From positions 62,001 to 126,000 of the forward strand of contig JACJYV010000001.1 in NCBI GenBank assembly GCA_020635905.1: a DNA stretch of 64,000 nt, read 5' to 3'. This DNA comes from Bacteroidia bacterium (GTDB taxonomy: Bacteria; Bacteroidota; Bacteroidia; J057; JADKCL01). The notes under the pieces were generated by a model. It saw only the letters and a program-made list of their open reading frames with translations. It was not told where the DNA came from and did no database searches. Below, one piece after another: positions 25,696 through 35,199 of the stretch (within the stretch, counting starts at the first letter, position 1; the number at the start of each line of letters is the position of its first letter). The position numbers and the translations under genes are program-made.

Positions 25696-28600
25696 TTACA
25701 TTTTCTCCACCTTGCGGGTCCACACCCTCTCCCCTGCCTCAATGCGCAGGAAATAAATCCCGCGACTCAGCTGACCCAAATGCATGGTTTCCCTGACATT
25801 TTGCAGGTGATCCAGGTCAATTCGATTCAGAATCCGCCCCGAAATATCCGTCAGGATAAGGGAAACATCTTCCGCACGGAAGAGTTCCAGATCAATGTGA
25901 ACTTCGTTCATGGCTGGATTGGGATACACCCTGAGGGTTTCTTCCAGGCCATTTTCCAAACCCACCACCAGGGTGAAAACCGCAGATTTACCCGTACAAC
26001 CGTCTGCATCCTGCACCTGAACCGTGTAAAAACCGCTCACCGTGGGAACCAGAAAAGGATTGGTAGCCCCAATAATGGCCGATCCACCGTTAAACCACTG
26101 GTACATCAGGGCCGGGGTGGAATACAGCGTGTCGTTGGATTGGGTAATGACGGGCGTGCCCGGTCCGGGTAATTGGGAAACCGTAACCAGATCAGAAGTT
26201 GCGTAGCAACCTGCCCCGTTATACACGGTAACCTCAAAAGAGCCAGCGCTGGTTACCTCCTGATAGCGGGAAGTATTGCCCGTATTCCAGAGATAGGAGA
26301 AATAACCCGCACCAGCATCCAGTTCAAGGGTATCACCAGCACACAAATCCAGGGGTCCTGGAGGTAAAATGATTGGATTGGGGGCCGGGAAGGGCTGAAA
26401 ATTCACGGAGACCGTCTCGGTCACTCCGCAGCCGCCCGGGTCGAGAGCCACCAGAGTAAATGTTCCAGTATGGGTTACGGCAATGATTTGCGCGGTGGAA
26501 CCGTTGGACCAACTGTAGCTCACATAGCCTGTGTCAGCGGTCAACCAGACTGTATCTCCTCCGCAGAGGACCGTATTTCCGGTTTGGGTAATGACATTCG
26601 CCGGGAAAATTCCATCTCCAAAATAAACGCTGTCGCTGCCCGTACAACCATAAATATCCGTCACCACCACACTGAAAAGCCCCGTATCAGCGATGCTGAT
26701 GGTTTGGGTGACTTCGCTGGTGGACCAATTGTACAGGGCAAAACCCGCTCCCGCGTCCAGCATAATGGTATCTGTGCCGCATTGCACAGAGTCAGGGCCG
26801 AGGTCAACCAGGCGGTCGGTCAGTCCGGCCGTGTCCATAACCGTGACCTGAGCCATGCAGGTACTGGTGTTGCCACTTCCATCCCAAACGGAAAGCATAA
26901 TCATGTTTGCACCCGAATTGGCACAGGTAAATGAATCCTGACTGAGAGTCATCAGGGCAATTCCGCAATTGTCTGAAGAGCCGCCGTCAACCTGATTGGG
27001 GACAATGGTAATGTAACCCGCCTGTGGCAGTTGCAAAGAAACTGACTGACAAACTGCCTGCGGCGGGAGGTTATCATTCACCTGCACAAAGGCCTGGCAG
27101 GTATTCTGGTTGCCAGAAAAGTCTGTGATGGTGAGCATTACAGGATTTGAGCCCGTATCCTGGCAGGTGAAGGAACTCTGGTCGACCAGGTAAGTGGCTA
27201 TGCCGCAATTATCAGTGGAGCCATTATTCAGGCTTTGAGCCAGGATGGTGGCGTTGCCCGCCGGGTCGAGGTTCACCGTGAGGTTCTGGCAGGAAATGAC
27301 CGGTCGGGTTGTATCTTCCACAAAAACATTGGAGGTGCAGGAATTGGTATTTCCACTTGCATCCGTGAAGACCAGGGTAATCACATTCAAGCCACTGTCG
27401 GGGCAGGAAAAGGCAGTTTGCGAGGCGACCACGGAAGCCAGACTACAATTGTCTGAACCCCCGGCATTCAGATTTGCGGCCAGCAGGGAAGCTGCCCCAC
27501 CTGAATTCAGGTAAAGGGTGGTATCCAGGCAAAGTGCCTGCGGCCGAATCGTATCCAAAACTGTAATGGAAGTATTGCAGGTTGAAACATTCCCACTCGA
27601 ATCCGTTACTGTGAGAATTTGCGCATTCAGCCCTGTATTGGTACAATTGAACGAAGTTTTATTCAAACTTAACGTCTGAATCGCACAATTGTCTGAGCTT
27701 CCGTTGTTCACATCAGCGGCGGCCAGGGAGGCCAATCCACTTGCATCCAGGTATAATGTGGTATCCAGACAGGCAGCCGCGGGCGAGGTCGTATCCCAAA
27801 CCATGATAAATGCAGTGCAGGAATCCTGTCGCCCGCCGGGATCAATTACGGTCAGAGTCACCAGATTCCAACCTATATCATTACAGGTGAGGGAAGTAAT
27901 ATCGGTAAAAATGGTATCCAGGCCGCAATTGTCGTAGCTGCCTGCGTCCACATTGGCGGGCATGATGGGCACATTACCCGAGGCATCCAGATAGACAGTG
28001 TCCGCCCCGGTTGAGAAGGGATACACAAACTCCTGAAAATTCAAATCCCGGCTCGCATTCAGCCAGTTTCCGTCTCCAAAGATATCAGCCCAGGCTTCGC
28101 CTGGAAGATAGGCTGTTCCAGTGGATTTGGCTCCCACCAAAACCAGGTTCGTATCAGCATCCGTGGTAATGACCAGAATGTAGGGGTTTCCCGCCACCAT
28201 CACGGGAGAATTCGGGAAAATAATGTCTGTAAATACGAAAACGGCGTCATCAATGAGCAGCCTTTTGCTTGCAATCACATTTGTACCTGCGGGATTCAGG
28301 CCAGTTTTGATCTCAAAAGTCACTGAGTCGGGGAAGTTGGCGGTGCGGGTGTTGACCCGGATTCTGGAAAGATAACCCGTTACTGCAGGCACAAAGGACT
28401 GGGCAATAGCAACCCCGCCCACCTGGGTATCAAAGGTGGTCAGACTTTGGTCGAGAGTTTCCGGCCCCGTACCACAAATGGCCCTTGGCGAGGTGGAATC
28501 AATCACGGAAACGTGTACGTGACAGGTATCCTGGAGCCCGGAAGCATCCGTGGCCGTAAACACCAGGGTGAAGCTGCCCGAGTCCACACAAGCCCATGAA

Positions 28601-31600
28601 CTGTCGCTGAGCGCAATCTGAGCCAGTCCACAATTATCAAACGAGCCATTATCCACGGTGGACGGATCCAGTTTGGCAATTCCAGAATGATTCAGATACA
28701 GGGTCGCGTCCTGGCAAAGAGCCGTAGGTGGCGTCGCATCCACAACCGTGATACTGGCCTGGCAACTGTCATTGCCACTTCCCGCCACCACCGTCAGGGT
28801 CACCAGCTGCGTCGCCCCAGTATCCACACAGGTAAAGAGCGAATCGCTCAGATACATCGCACTGATGCCACAATTTCCCGTGGTCTGATAACCAATGGAA
28901 TAGGCGGTCACGGAGGCATTCCCTGAATTATCCAGAAAAATGGTGGTATCTGCACAAATGGCCGCCACAGGAAATGTATCCAGCACGGTAATGGTTGAAA
29001 AACAACTGTCCACATTGCCAAATGCATCCATAAAATAGACCGTCACTGGGTTGGCACCCGTATCCACACAGGCGAAGGTGGAAATATTGGTGTTAACCGT
29101 AGAAATTCCACAATTATCCGTACTTCCCCCATCCAGATTAGCCGGAATTACCGTGGCAATTCCTCCCGCCTGAATCACCAGTGTATCGTCCAGGCAAAGG
29201 GCCACGGGAGAAATGGTATCATTGACCGTAATATTGCTTTGGCAGGTTTTGGAATTGCCGCTGACGTCAGTCACTGTGAGGGTTTCGGCATTCACCCCCA
29301 AATCCAGACAGGTAAAGGCAGTCTGGCTGAGGGAAAGACCGGCCAGGCCACAATTGTCCGAGGAGCCTGCATTGGCATTGGCGGCAGTGGTGGATGCATT
29401 ACCCGCTCCGTTCAAAAACAGGGTAATATCCTGACAGGTGGCCACAGGTGAAAGGGTATCGAATATAGAAACGGTGGACATGCAGGTGGATGAATTTCCG
29501 CTCGCATCCATGAGGGTCAGGGTTACCATGACCGTACCCGTATCCGGACAGGTAAAGGAGGAAATGTCAAGGGTTTGGGAGGAAATCCCACAATTATCCG
29601 AGCTGCCTGCCCCAATTCCCGCCGGGGTCACCAGGGCATTACCTGTTCCATCCAGGTAGGCAGACAGGTTATTGCAAACGGCGATGGGCGCAAGGGTGTC
29701 TTCTGTGGTTATGTTGGAATTACAGGTGGATGAATTTCCATTTACATCATTGACCGTAAGGGTTACGGAATTCACCCCAAGGTCAGAACAAGTAAATGCA
29801 GTTTGGCTTAGCGAAAGGGCTCCTACTGCGCAGTTATCCGTGCTGCCATTATTGACAGCTCCTGTGGTCAGGGTGGCATTACCGGCCGCATTCAGGAAAA
29901 GGGTTACGTCCCGGCAAGCCGCCACAGGAGGCTCAATATCACCCACAAAAACATGGTTTCCTACCGCCGCAGAGTCCATGCAGCTGTTTCCGTCTGTCAC
30001 GATCAGATTGTACCAGCCTGTCGTGGTCACATTGAGGGTGGTGCCGGTCTGTCCGGAAAGTATAGCTCCGTTTTTATACCATTGACGGCTGCTTCCCGCA
30101 GTTCCGGTCAGAAGAATTGATGATCCCGGACAAATCGTATCGGGGCCTGCGGGAGAAATGGTCACCACAGGAAGTGGATTAACCGTCACCTTGATCCCTG
30201 CTGCCGCACTGTCCGAGCAACCTGCCTGGGTACGAACCATGTTGTAGCGGCCCGAAGTGGTGGCCACATACACATTCGAAGTGGCGCCCCCGATCGGCAC
30301 TGCGTTACGGTACCATTGATAGGTGCCTCCCGTGGTGCCGGTAAAGGTTACCGATCCGCCCTGGCAAAAGGTGGTGGAGCCAAAAGGAGTAATACTGACG
30401 GTAGGAACAGGACTGACAATCACGGTCTGGGTGTCGGCATTCTGGCAGGAATTGGGATCAGAGTAGAAATAAATGATGTCGAAGGTGTCCTGACCAGCTA
30501 CCACCGGGTTAAAAGTTGCGGTACCGTTGGCATTGTCAACCAGGCCTGCGGTAGGCGGAATGGAAGAAAAAACGCCACCCGGGGCATTATTTCCGGTCAG
30601 GTTGGCCGTACCCTGATTGAGGCAAATCACGGGTGAAAGCCCGGCAAAAGTGACCACGGGCGGCGCCCCGACCGACTGGGTTTCGTACGCTCCAATGTCT
30701 GTGGTGGCGGTGGCGTCGCCATTTCCGTCAAAGGGACGGGGTGCGTTGGCAAAATCTCTGGCGGGAGCGCCCGTATTGGTACCCGCATCCACCGCAGGAG
30801 AGCACAAACGGATGCGCAAATCGTAAGTCAGGGTATCCACAAAGAGGGGATAAACGTTGAGCAAATTGGTGCCCGTGACGCCTCCCATGGTGATGCTGAA
30901 GCTGATGGTGGAGGAAGTGGGGGTAAAAAACTGGCTGTTGCGGGGCCGGTTGCCCCACACGATACAGTTGGTGAGCACCGTGGTGCCGCTACTTTGGTTT
31001 GCAATGGCGGAGCCATTGGTGGCCACGTTTTTGAAAAAGGTACAGTTGCGCATAGTAACCACGCAACCTGTATTCTGGGAATTCACGGCTCCTCCCCTGG
31101 CAACCGCCCGGTTGCGGTAAAATATACAGTTGGTGATGATGGGATTGGCTCCGGCATTCTGGGCATAAAGCCCGGCCCCGGCATCGGTGACACTGTTGTC
31201 GCGGATCACACAATTCCGGATGGTAGAGCTGGCCGCAGAAATAAAAACCCCGCCTCCCCGGCGGTTATTGCCCGTGGATCTTCCGTGGCCTTTTTCAATG
31301 ATAAATCCATCCAGGGTGGCGGTACTGCTTAGGAAACACACATGATAACTGTTGTCCAGAGAATCTCCCTTTACCCCGATATCGCCAGAAAGGATGGTGG
31401 GATGGGTAATCCAGTTACGGGTGGAATTGGCTCCGCCTCCGTTAGGGAATCCTCCCATGACAATCACTCCGTTGCCGGGCGAAAAGGATTGGGTAATGTC
31501 CCCCACGTAGGAAGGGAAATAGGTGCCTTTTGCCACCTTAACCGTATCCCCTGAGAGGGCAATAGAGGTAGCAGATTTCAGCTGCAGAAAGGCATTGGCC

Positions 31601-31728
31601 CAACTGGTGCCGTTATTTGCCCCCAATGTGGCTGAACTATCCACAAAGTACACCGTGGCCTTGAGCGAAGACCCGAAGAAAAGAAGCAAGCTGGCTAAAA
31701 GCGCTGTCCGAAGTAATTTTTCTCTCAT
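25696..31728 (-). CDS. Giant T9SS-exported repeat adhesin with right-handed beta-helix
   Basis: I place the start at ATG 31728, which gives the signal peptide MREKLLRTALLASLLLFFGSSLKA; six more residues are possible upstream. The product has about 2,010 residues. Residues 25-350 look like a right-handed parallel beta-helix (repeats such as TIRNCVIRDNS, PIITNCIFYRN, VTMRNCTFFKN). Two Ig-like units follow. Then come eleven repeats of about 80 residues, each with a NC(G/A/S) core, LTVTDxSGN and a final VxDxxxPxAxC linker; a 150-residue beta-sandwich insert separates the sixth and seventh. Three Ig-like units (LGPDSVQCGTDTIMLDAG type) and a T9SS type A sorting domain (RVYPNPAMNE) close the protein. 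It is probably a surface adhesin. Confidence 0.88.
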   Translation of the reverse strand: MREKLLRTALLASLLLFFGSSLKATVYFVDSSATLGANNGTSWANAFLQLKSATSIALSGDTVKVAKGTYFPSYVGDITQSFSPGNGVIVMGGFPNGGGANSTRNWITHPTILSGDIGVKGDSLDNSYHVCFLSSTATLDGFIIEKGHGRSTGNNRRGGGVFISAASSTIRNCVIRDNSVTDAGAGLYAQNAGANPIITNCIFYRNRAVARGGAVNSQNTGCVVTMRNCTFFKNVATNGSAIANQSSGTTVLTNCIVWGNRPRNSQFFTPTSSTISFSITMGGVTGTNLLNVYPLFVDTLTYDLRIRLCSPAVDAGTNTGAPARDFANAPRPFDGNGDATATTDIGAYETQSVGAPPVVTFAGLSPVICLNQGTANLTGNNAPGGVFSSIPPTAGLVDNANGTATFNPVVAGQDTFDIIYFYSDPNSCQNADTQTVIVSPVPTVSITPFGSTTFCQGGSVTFTGTTGGTYQWYRNAVPIGGATSNVYVATTSGRYNMVRTQAGCSDSAAAGIKVTVNPLPVVTISPAGPDTICPGSSILLTGTAGSSRQWYKNGAILSGQTGTTLNVTTTGWYNLIVTDGNSCMDSAAVGNHVFVGDIEPPVAACRDVTLFLNAAGNATLTTGAVNNGSTDNCAVGALSLSQTAFTCSDLGVNSVTLTVNDVNGNSSTCNSNITTEDTLAPIAVCNNLSAYLDGTGNALVTPAGIGAGSSDNCGISSQTLDISSFTCPDTGTVMVTLTLMDASGNSSTCMSTVSIFDTLSPVATCQDITLFLNGAGNASTTAANANAGSSDNCGLAGLSLSQTAFTCLDLGVNAETLTVTDVSGNSKTCQSNITVNDTISPVALCLDDTLVIQAGGIATVIPANLDGGSTDNCGISTVNTNISTFACVDTGANPVTVYFMDAFGNVDSCFSTITVLDTFPVAAICADTTIFLDNSGNASVTAYSIGYQTTGNCGISAMYLSDSLFTCVDTGATQLVTLTVVAGSGNDSCQASITVVDATPPTALCQDATLYLNHSGIAKLDPSTVDNGSFDNCGLAQIALSDSSWACVDSGSFTLVFTATDASGLQDTCHVHVSVIDSTSPRAICGTGPETLDQSLTTFDTQVGGVAIAQSFVPAVTGYLSRIRVNTRTANFPDSVTFEIKTGLNPAGTNVIASKRLLIDDAVFVFTDIIFPNSPVMVAGNPYILVITTDADTNLVLVGAKSTGTAYLPGEAWADIFGDGNWLNASRDLNFQEFVYPFSTGADTVYLDASGNVPIMPANVDAGSYDNCGLDTIFTDITSLTCNDIGWNLVTLTVIDPGGRQDSCTAFIMVWDTTSPAAACLDTTLYLDASGLASLAAADVNNGSSDNCAIQTLSLNKTSFNCTNTGLNAQILTVTDSSGNVSTCNTSITVLDTIRPQALCLDTTLYLNSGGAASLLAANLNAGGSDNCSLASVVASQTAFSCPDSGLNVITLVFTDASGNTNSCTSNVFVEDTTRPVISCQNLTVNLDPAGNATILAQSLNNGSTDNCGIATYLVDQSSFTCQDTGSNPVMLTITDFSGNQNTCQAFVQVNDNLPPQAVCQSVSLQLPQAGYITIVPNQVDGGSSDNCGIALMTLSQDSFTCANSGANMIMLSVWDGSGNTSTCMAQVTVMDTAGLTDRLVDLGPDSVQCGTDTIMLDAGAGFALYNWSTSEVTQTISIADTGLFSVVVTDIYGCTGSDSVYFGDGIFPANVITQTGNTVLCGGDTVWLTADTGYVSYSWSNGSTAQIIAVTHTGTFTLVALDPGGCGVTETVSVNFQPFPAPNPIILPPGPLDLCAGDTLELDAGAGYFSYLWNTGNTSRYQEVTSAGSFEVTVYNGAGCYATSDLVTVSQLPGPGTPVITQSNDTLYSTPALMYQWFNGGSAIIGATNPFLVPTVSGFYTVQVQDADGCTGKSAVFTLVVGLENGLEETLRVYPNPAMNEVHIDLELFRAEDVSLILTDISGRILNRIDLDHLQNVRETMHLGQLSRGIYFLRIEAGERVWTRKVEKM

Positions 31729-31801
31729 CAAACCAGTAATATTCATTCAAAAAATACCCAATGCGCCTGCAGGCACGGAAAATAGCCCATTAACCGGGGA
31801 A

Positions 31802-34264
31802 TTAACGCTTTTCAGGGTCAATTCCAGAGATTGTAATTTCAGTTCGTCGGTTCAGTTGATGCATTTCTGGTGGACAATCCACCCCGTCAGCGCAATCATT
31901 GACCAACTGTCTTTCCCCATAGCCAGCTGCGATTACTCTGTCGGCTGCAATTCCCTTGGCAATCAGGTAGTTTACACAGGCCTGAGATCTGCGCAGGGAT
32001 AAGTTATAATTAAAATCTGCCGGGCCCGTGGCATCCGTATGGGAAGCCAGTTCGACTTTGGCAGTCGGATTTTCGATCAGGAAATATACGATTTCGTCGA
32101 GGGCTTTGGTGGAGGATGAACTCAAAAAGCTGGCTCCGTAATCGTAGTAAATGCGTTTGACCAAAGCGCCCACCTCACCGGTCACCAGCTCGATGTCCAC
32201 ACTCACAATGGCCCCGCCCGCCAGGCTGTCGGGCGGCGGCAAATCGGCCCGTCCGGCAAAGTAGCCCTCTTTGGAGCCAATCAAATAAAAACGGGTAAAT
32301 GGAGGCAAAATAGTCCAAAACAGTCCGTTTCCTTTGGTTTGCAGGAGAATTTCCTCCGCTCCCGTGCCACCTTCAATTACCCTCACATTCGCATCCTTCA
32401 GGGGATTTCCCGTCTTTTTATCAAATACTTTTCCTTCCACCAGAATGAAATTGCCCCGGGTCAAAGAGATATTCTGGCGAAAATCTTTGGCTTCATTCAG
32501 GCCTTTGGTGCTGATATACCTGACCTCAGGACGGTAACCCGCTTTGGAATAAATCAGCACATAATCCGTTTCATAATTCAGTTTGGCAAAATAATCCCCG
32601 TTTTTCTCACTGGAAAGCTTCACTTCTTCGGGGCCGCCCACCAGTCTGATTTCGCCGTCTCCCATCAAAGCCCCGTTTTTGGCATCGATCATTTTGCCGC
32701 TCATGGTAAAAAGCTGCTCGGGCTGCATGGTGATGGTGTCGCTCAGGTCTTCCATGGGAGAAAGGTCCTTACCCGACCACTTTGACTTTACTTCTTCAAA
32801 CCCATCCTTTATCACCGTCAGGGTCACGTCGCGACCCATAGAACCCACATATTCAAAGGCGCCATTGGCATCAGAAATAGAGGTTCCCTTGCGGTTCCCT
32901 TTGCCAAATACGGTCACGGTGGCTCCCTCAATGGGTTTTCCCGTCCGCACATCTGCCACGATTCCCCTGACCACATTCTGACGGGTGAAAGCGAAGATAT
33001 CGTCCTTGCCCGATCCCCCTTCGCGGTTGCTGCTGAAATAGCCCTGAGATTTGCCTTTGATCCAGTTGAGCCCGAAGTCATCTCCCTGAGAATTGAGGGG
33101 AGCGCCTGCGTTTTTGGCCGGACTCCAGCCGCCGTTGTCGGGGAGGGAATAGAAAATATCCAGCCCCCCCAGGCCCGTATGCCCGTCAGAACTGAAAAAG
33201 AGGGTACCGCTCTCATGCAAAAAGGGGAACATTTCGTCGCCCGGGGTATTGATTCCCGCCCCCAGATTCACAGGTTTGGACCAGCCTTCGCCCTCCTCCA
33301 CACTCATATACAAGTCAGATCCACCAAAGCCACCCGGATTGTCAGAGGAAAAGACCATGAATTTTCCATTGCGGGAAATGGTGGGATGGGCACTCGAATA
33401 TTCGTCACTGTTGAAGGGCAACTTCTGCAGTTTTGACCAGTTTTTGCCAGTTTTTTCAGCGGAAAATATCTGAAGCTTATTGATGCCTTCGTTATTCTGA
33501 GTCAGTTTGCCTCCCTTAAAATTGGAGCGGGTGAAGAAAAGCACATTTTCACTCGGTGCCAAGGCAGCAGGTCCTTCGTGAAAACGGCTGTTCACTCCCT
33601 TCAAAACTTTGGTTTTCCATTTGGTTTTGCCGGGTTCCTTTTCTGCGTAATACAAATCGTAAAAGAGGCTGTTGCTGCGCAGGTCAAGGACGCGGGTAAA
33701 AAAGCCCCGACGACGGTTGGAAGAAAATAAAATGCCTTTGCCGCAGGGCACAGGCGCAAATTCTGAACCCGAGGTATTCAGGGTCAGGGGTTGGATTTTA
33801 AAACTGGAACTGTCTTTCAGCAATTCGATTGCCAGATTACACTCACGCGCAATGCGATTGGCCTGCTCTTCGTTTCCGCCCGCCGAGCGGTATTCCCGCA
33901 GCCATTTCAGGGCTTCGTCATACTTGCCATTGGTGCGCAGCATCTCGGCATACTGCAATTTGTAAATGGTCTTGGCTCCCTTCAGGTTGGCCAGTTGGGC
34001 ATACCAAAGCTCAGCCTGGCGGGTATCGCCCAGCTTTTTACAAACTGCGGCCACCTTTTCCTTGATGTCCTCCCGTTCCTCCTTGCCCAAAGCCTTTTCA
34101 TAACTTTCAATCGCGGGCACATAAGCCATTTCCTCCACCAGCTGATCGCCTCTGCGCACCCACTTTTCGGCGCTTTGCGCCTTCAGATTTATTCCCCAAA
34201 AGACCAGAATCAGGCTGCACAGGGCGCCTGCAATCAGGGTCATATGGGATTTCCCGTTTCTCAT
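31802..34264 (-). CDS. OmpA-family periplasmic protein with TPR and WD40-like repeats (PorE-like)
   Basis: The 820-residue product has a signal peptide (ending NLKAQ), TPR-like helices at about residues 33-150, and PD40/WD40-like propeller repeats at about 170-430 (GILFSSNRRRG, FMVFSSDNPGGFGGSDLYM, LFFSSDGHTGLGGLDIFY). Two or three carboxypeptidase-regulatory-like beta domains follow (VVRGIVADVRTGKPIEGATV). An OmpA peptidoglycan-binding domain ends it (ELASHTDATGPADFNYNLSLRRSQACVNYLI). This order matches the PorE-type proteins that tether T9SS components or PorP-linked adhesins to peptidoglycan. It is the last gene of an operon with the PorP-like and type B cargo genes, starting 6 bases after PorP. 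Confidence 0.88.
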   Translation of the reverse strand: MRNGKSHMTLIAGALCSLILVFWGINLKAQSAEKWVRRGDQLVEEMAYVPAIESYEKALGKEEREDIKEKVAAVCKKLGDTRQAELWYAQLANLKGAKTIYKLQYAEMLRTNGKYDEALKWLREYRSAGGNEEQANRIARECNLAIELLKDSSSFKIQPLTLNTSGSEFAPVPCGKGILFSSNRRRGFFTRVLDLRSNSLFYDLYYAEKEPGKTKWKTKVLKGVNSRFHEGPAALAPSENVLFFTRSNFKGGKLTQNNEGINKLQIFSAEKTGKNWSKLQKLPFNSDEYSSAHPTISRNGKFMVFSSDNPGGFGGSDLYMSVEEGEGWSKPVNLGAGINTPGDEMFPFLHESGTLFFSSDGHTGLGGLDIFYSLPDNGGWSPAKNAGAPLNSQGDDFGLNWIKGKSQGYFSSNREGGSGKDDIFAFTRQNVVRGIVADVRTGKPIEGATVTVFGKGNRKGTSISDANGAFEYVGSMGRDVTLTVIKDGFEEVKSKWSGKDLSPMEDLSDTITMQPEQLFTMSGKMIDAKNGALMGDGEIRLVGGPEEVKLSSEKNGDYFAKLNYETDYVLIYSKAGYRPEVRYISTKGLNEAKDFRQNISLTRGNFILVEGKVFDKKTGNPLKDANVRVIEGGTGAEEILLQTKGNGLFWTILPPFTRFYLIGSKEGYFAGRADLPPPDSLAGGAIVSVDIELVTGEVGALVKRIYYDYGASFLSSSSTKALDEIVYFLIENPTAKVELASHTDATGPADFNYNLSLRRSQACVNYLIAKGIAADRVIAAGYGERQLVNDCADGVDCPPEMHQLNRRTEITISGIDPEKR

Positions 34265-34269
34265 TTCTG

Positions 34270-35199
34270 TCAGAAATAACGGGGTGAGGCCATTTTGGCC
34301 CGTTTGAAATCCAGATCAAGACCCAGCATCAGTTCGTGCGAACCGCTGCTGTAAGGCGCCACGGGCGAAAGCAGATAATCATAGGCGTAGCCTACCCTGA
34401 ACTGATGGCTGATCTGCCATTCCAGAATGAACACCGTGGCGGCTTTCTGCCGCCAGGAAATACCCAGCCAAAGTTTATCCCAAAACAGAAAACTACCGTT
34501 GAGATCAATGCTGGTGGGAGCTCCGTTGACCATTTTCACCAAAGCCGAAGGCTTGAATCTGACCTTGCTGTGCAATTTCAGGATAAGCCCTGCGGTCAAC
34601 AGATAATGGCGGTGCAGGCGCCCCCGATCGGAAATATTGGGGACGCTGAGGCCCGAAATGGAATTTTCCAGAATATGCGGCACAGATGCCCCCAGATACA
34701 TGAATTTGTTCTGAAACCATGCTCCTGTACCCACATTTCCCATCCATTTATTGAATCCATTGAGCACAAAGGAGGGATCAGAGGTATTTTCGAGATTCAG
34801 GGAGGAATTGTCTATGCGATAATTGCGCAGGGAACCGCTCAGGCCCAGAGCCAGGTTGGCCCCTTTGCCCATGGGAATTCTGAAGGCATAGTCTGCTTCA
34901 AAATTGGTGGTGCTGGTTGCGCCAATGCGGTCGTTCCAGAGAGAAATGCCGTATCCGTTGCGCAAATTAACGGTCGGGGCGTGAAAACTCAGGCTTTGAG
35001 TGGCCGGGGCTCCTTCCAGACCTGCCCATTGCTGCCGCACAATGGCAGTGGCGCTCATCATGTCGCGGCTGCCCGCATAGGCCGGATTCAACACCAGCCC
35101 GTTGAACATGTACTGGCTGTATTGCGGATCCTGTTGAGCTTGAGAAATTCCGCCCCAAAGCACCAACAAAACGAGCGATATGGCAGTCAGAAACCTCAT
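34270..35199 (-). CDS. PorP/SprF-family outer-membrane protein
   Basis: The 309-residue protein has a signal peptide (ending ISQAQ) and then the family signature QDPQYSQYMFNGLVLNPAYAGSRD, followed by beta-barrel-like amphipathic strands (ATAIVRQQWAGLEGAP, LALGLSGSLRNYRI, RVGYAYDYLLSPVAPYSSGSHELMLGL). PorP/SprF proteins are T9SS-associated outer-membrane proteins needed to secrete or anchor a partner cargo, usually encoded directly upstream. Here its start codon overlaps the stop of the type B cargo gene by 4 bases (ATGA), so coupling is likely. Confidence 0.92.
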   Translation of the reverse strand: MRFLTAISLVLLVLWGGISQAQQDPQYSQYMFNGLVLNPAYAGSRDMMSATAIVRQQWAGLEGAPATQSLSFHAPTVNLRNGYGISLWNDRIGATSTTNFEADYAFRIPMGKGANLALGLSGSLRNYRIDNSSLNLENTSDPSFVLNGFNKWMGNVGTGAWFQNKFMYLGASVPHILENSISGLSVPNISDRGRLHRHYLLTAGLILKLHSKVRFKPSALVKMVNGAPTSIDLNGSFLFWDKLWLGISWRQKAATVFILEWQISHQFRVGYAYDYLLSPVAPYSSGSHELMLGLDLDFKRAKMASPRYF

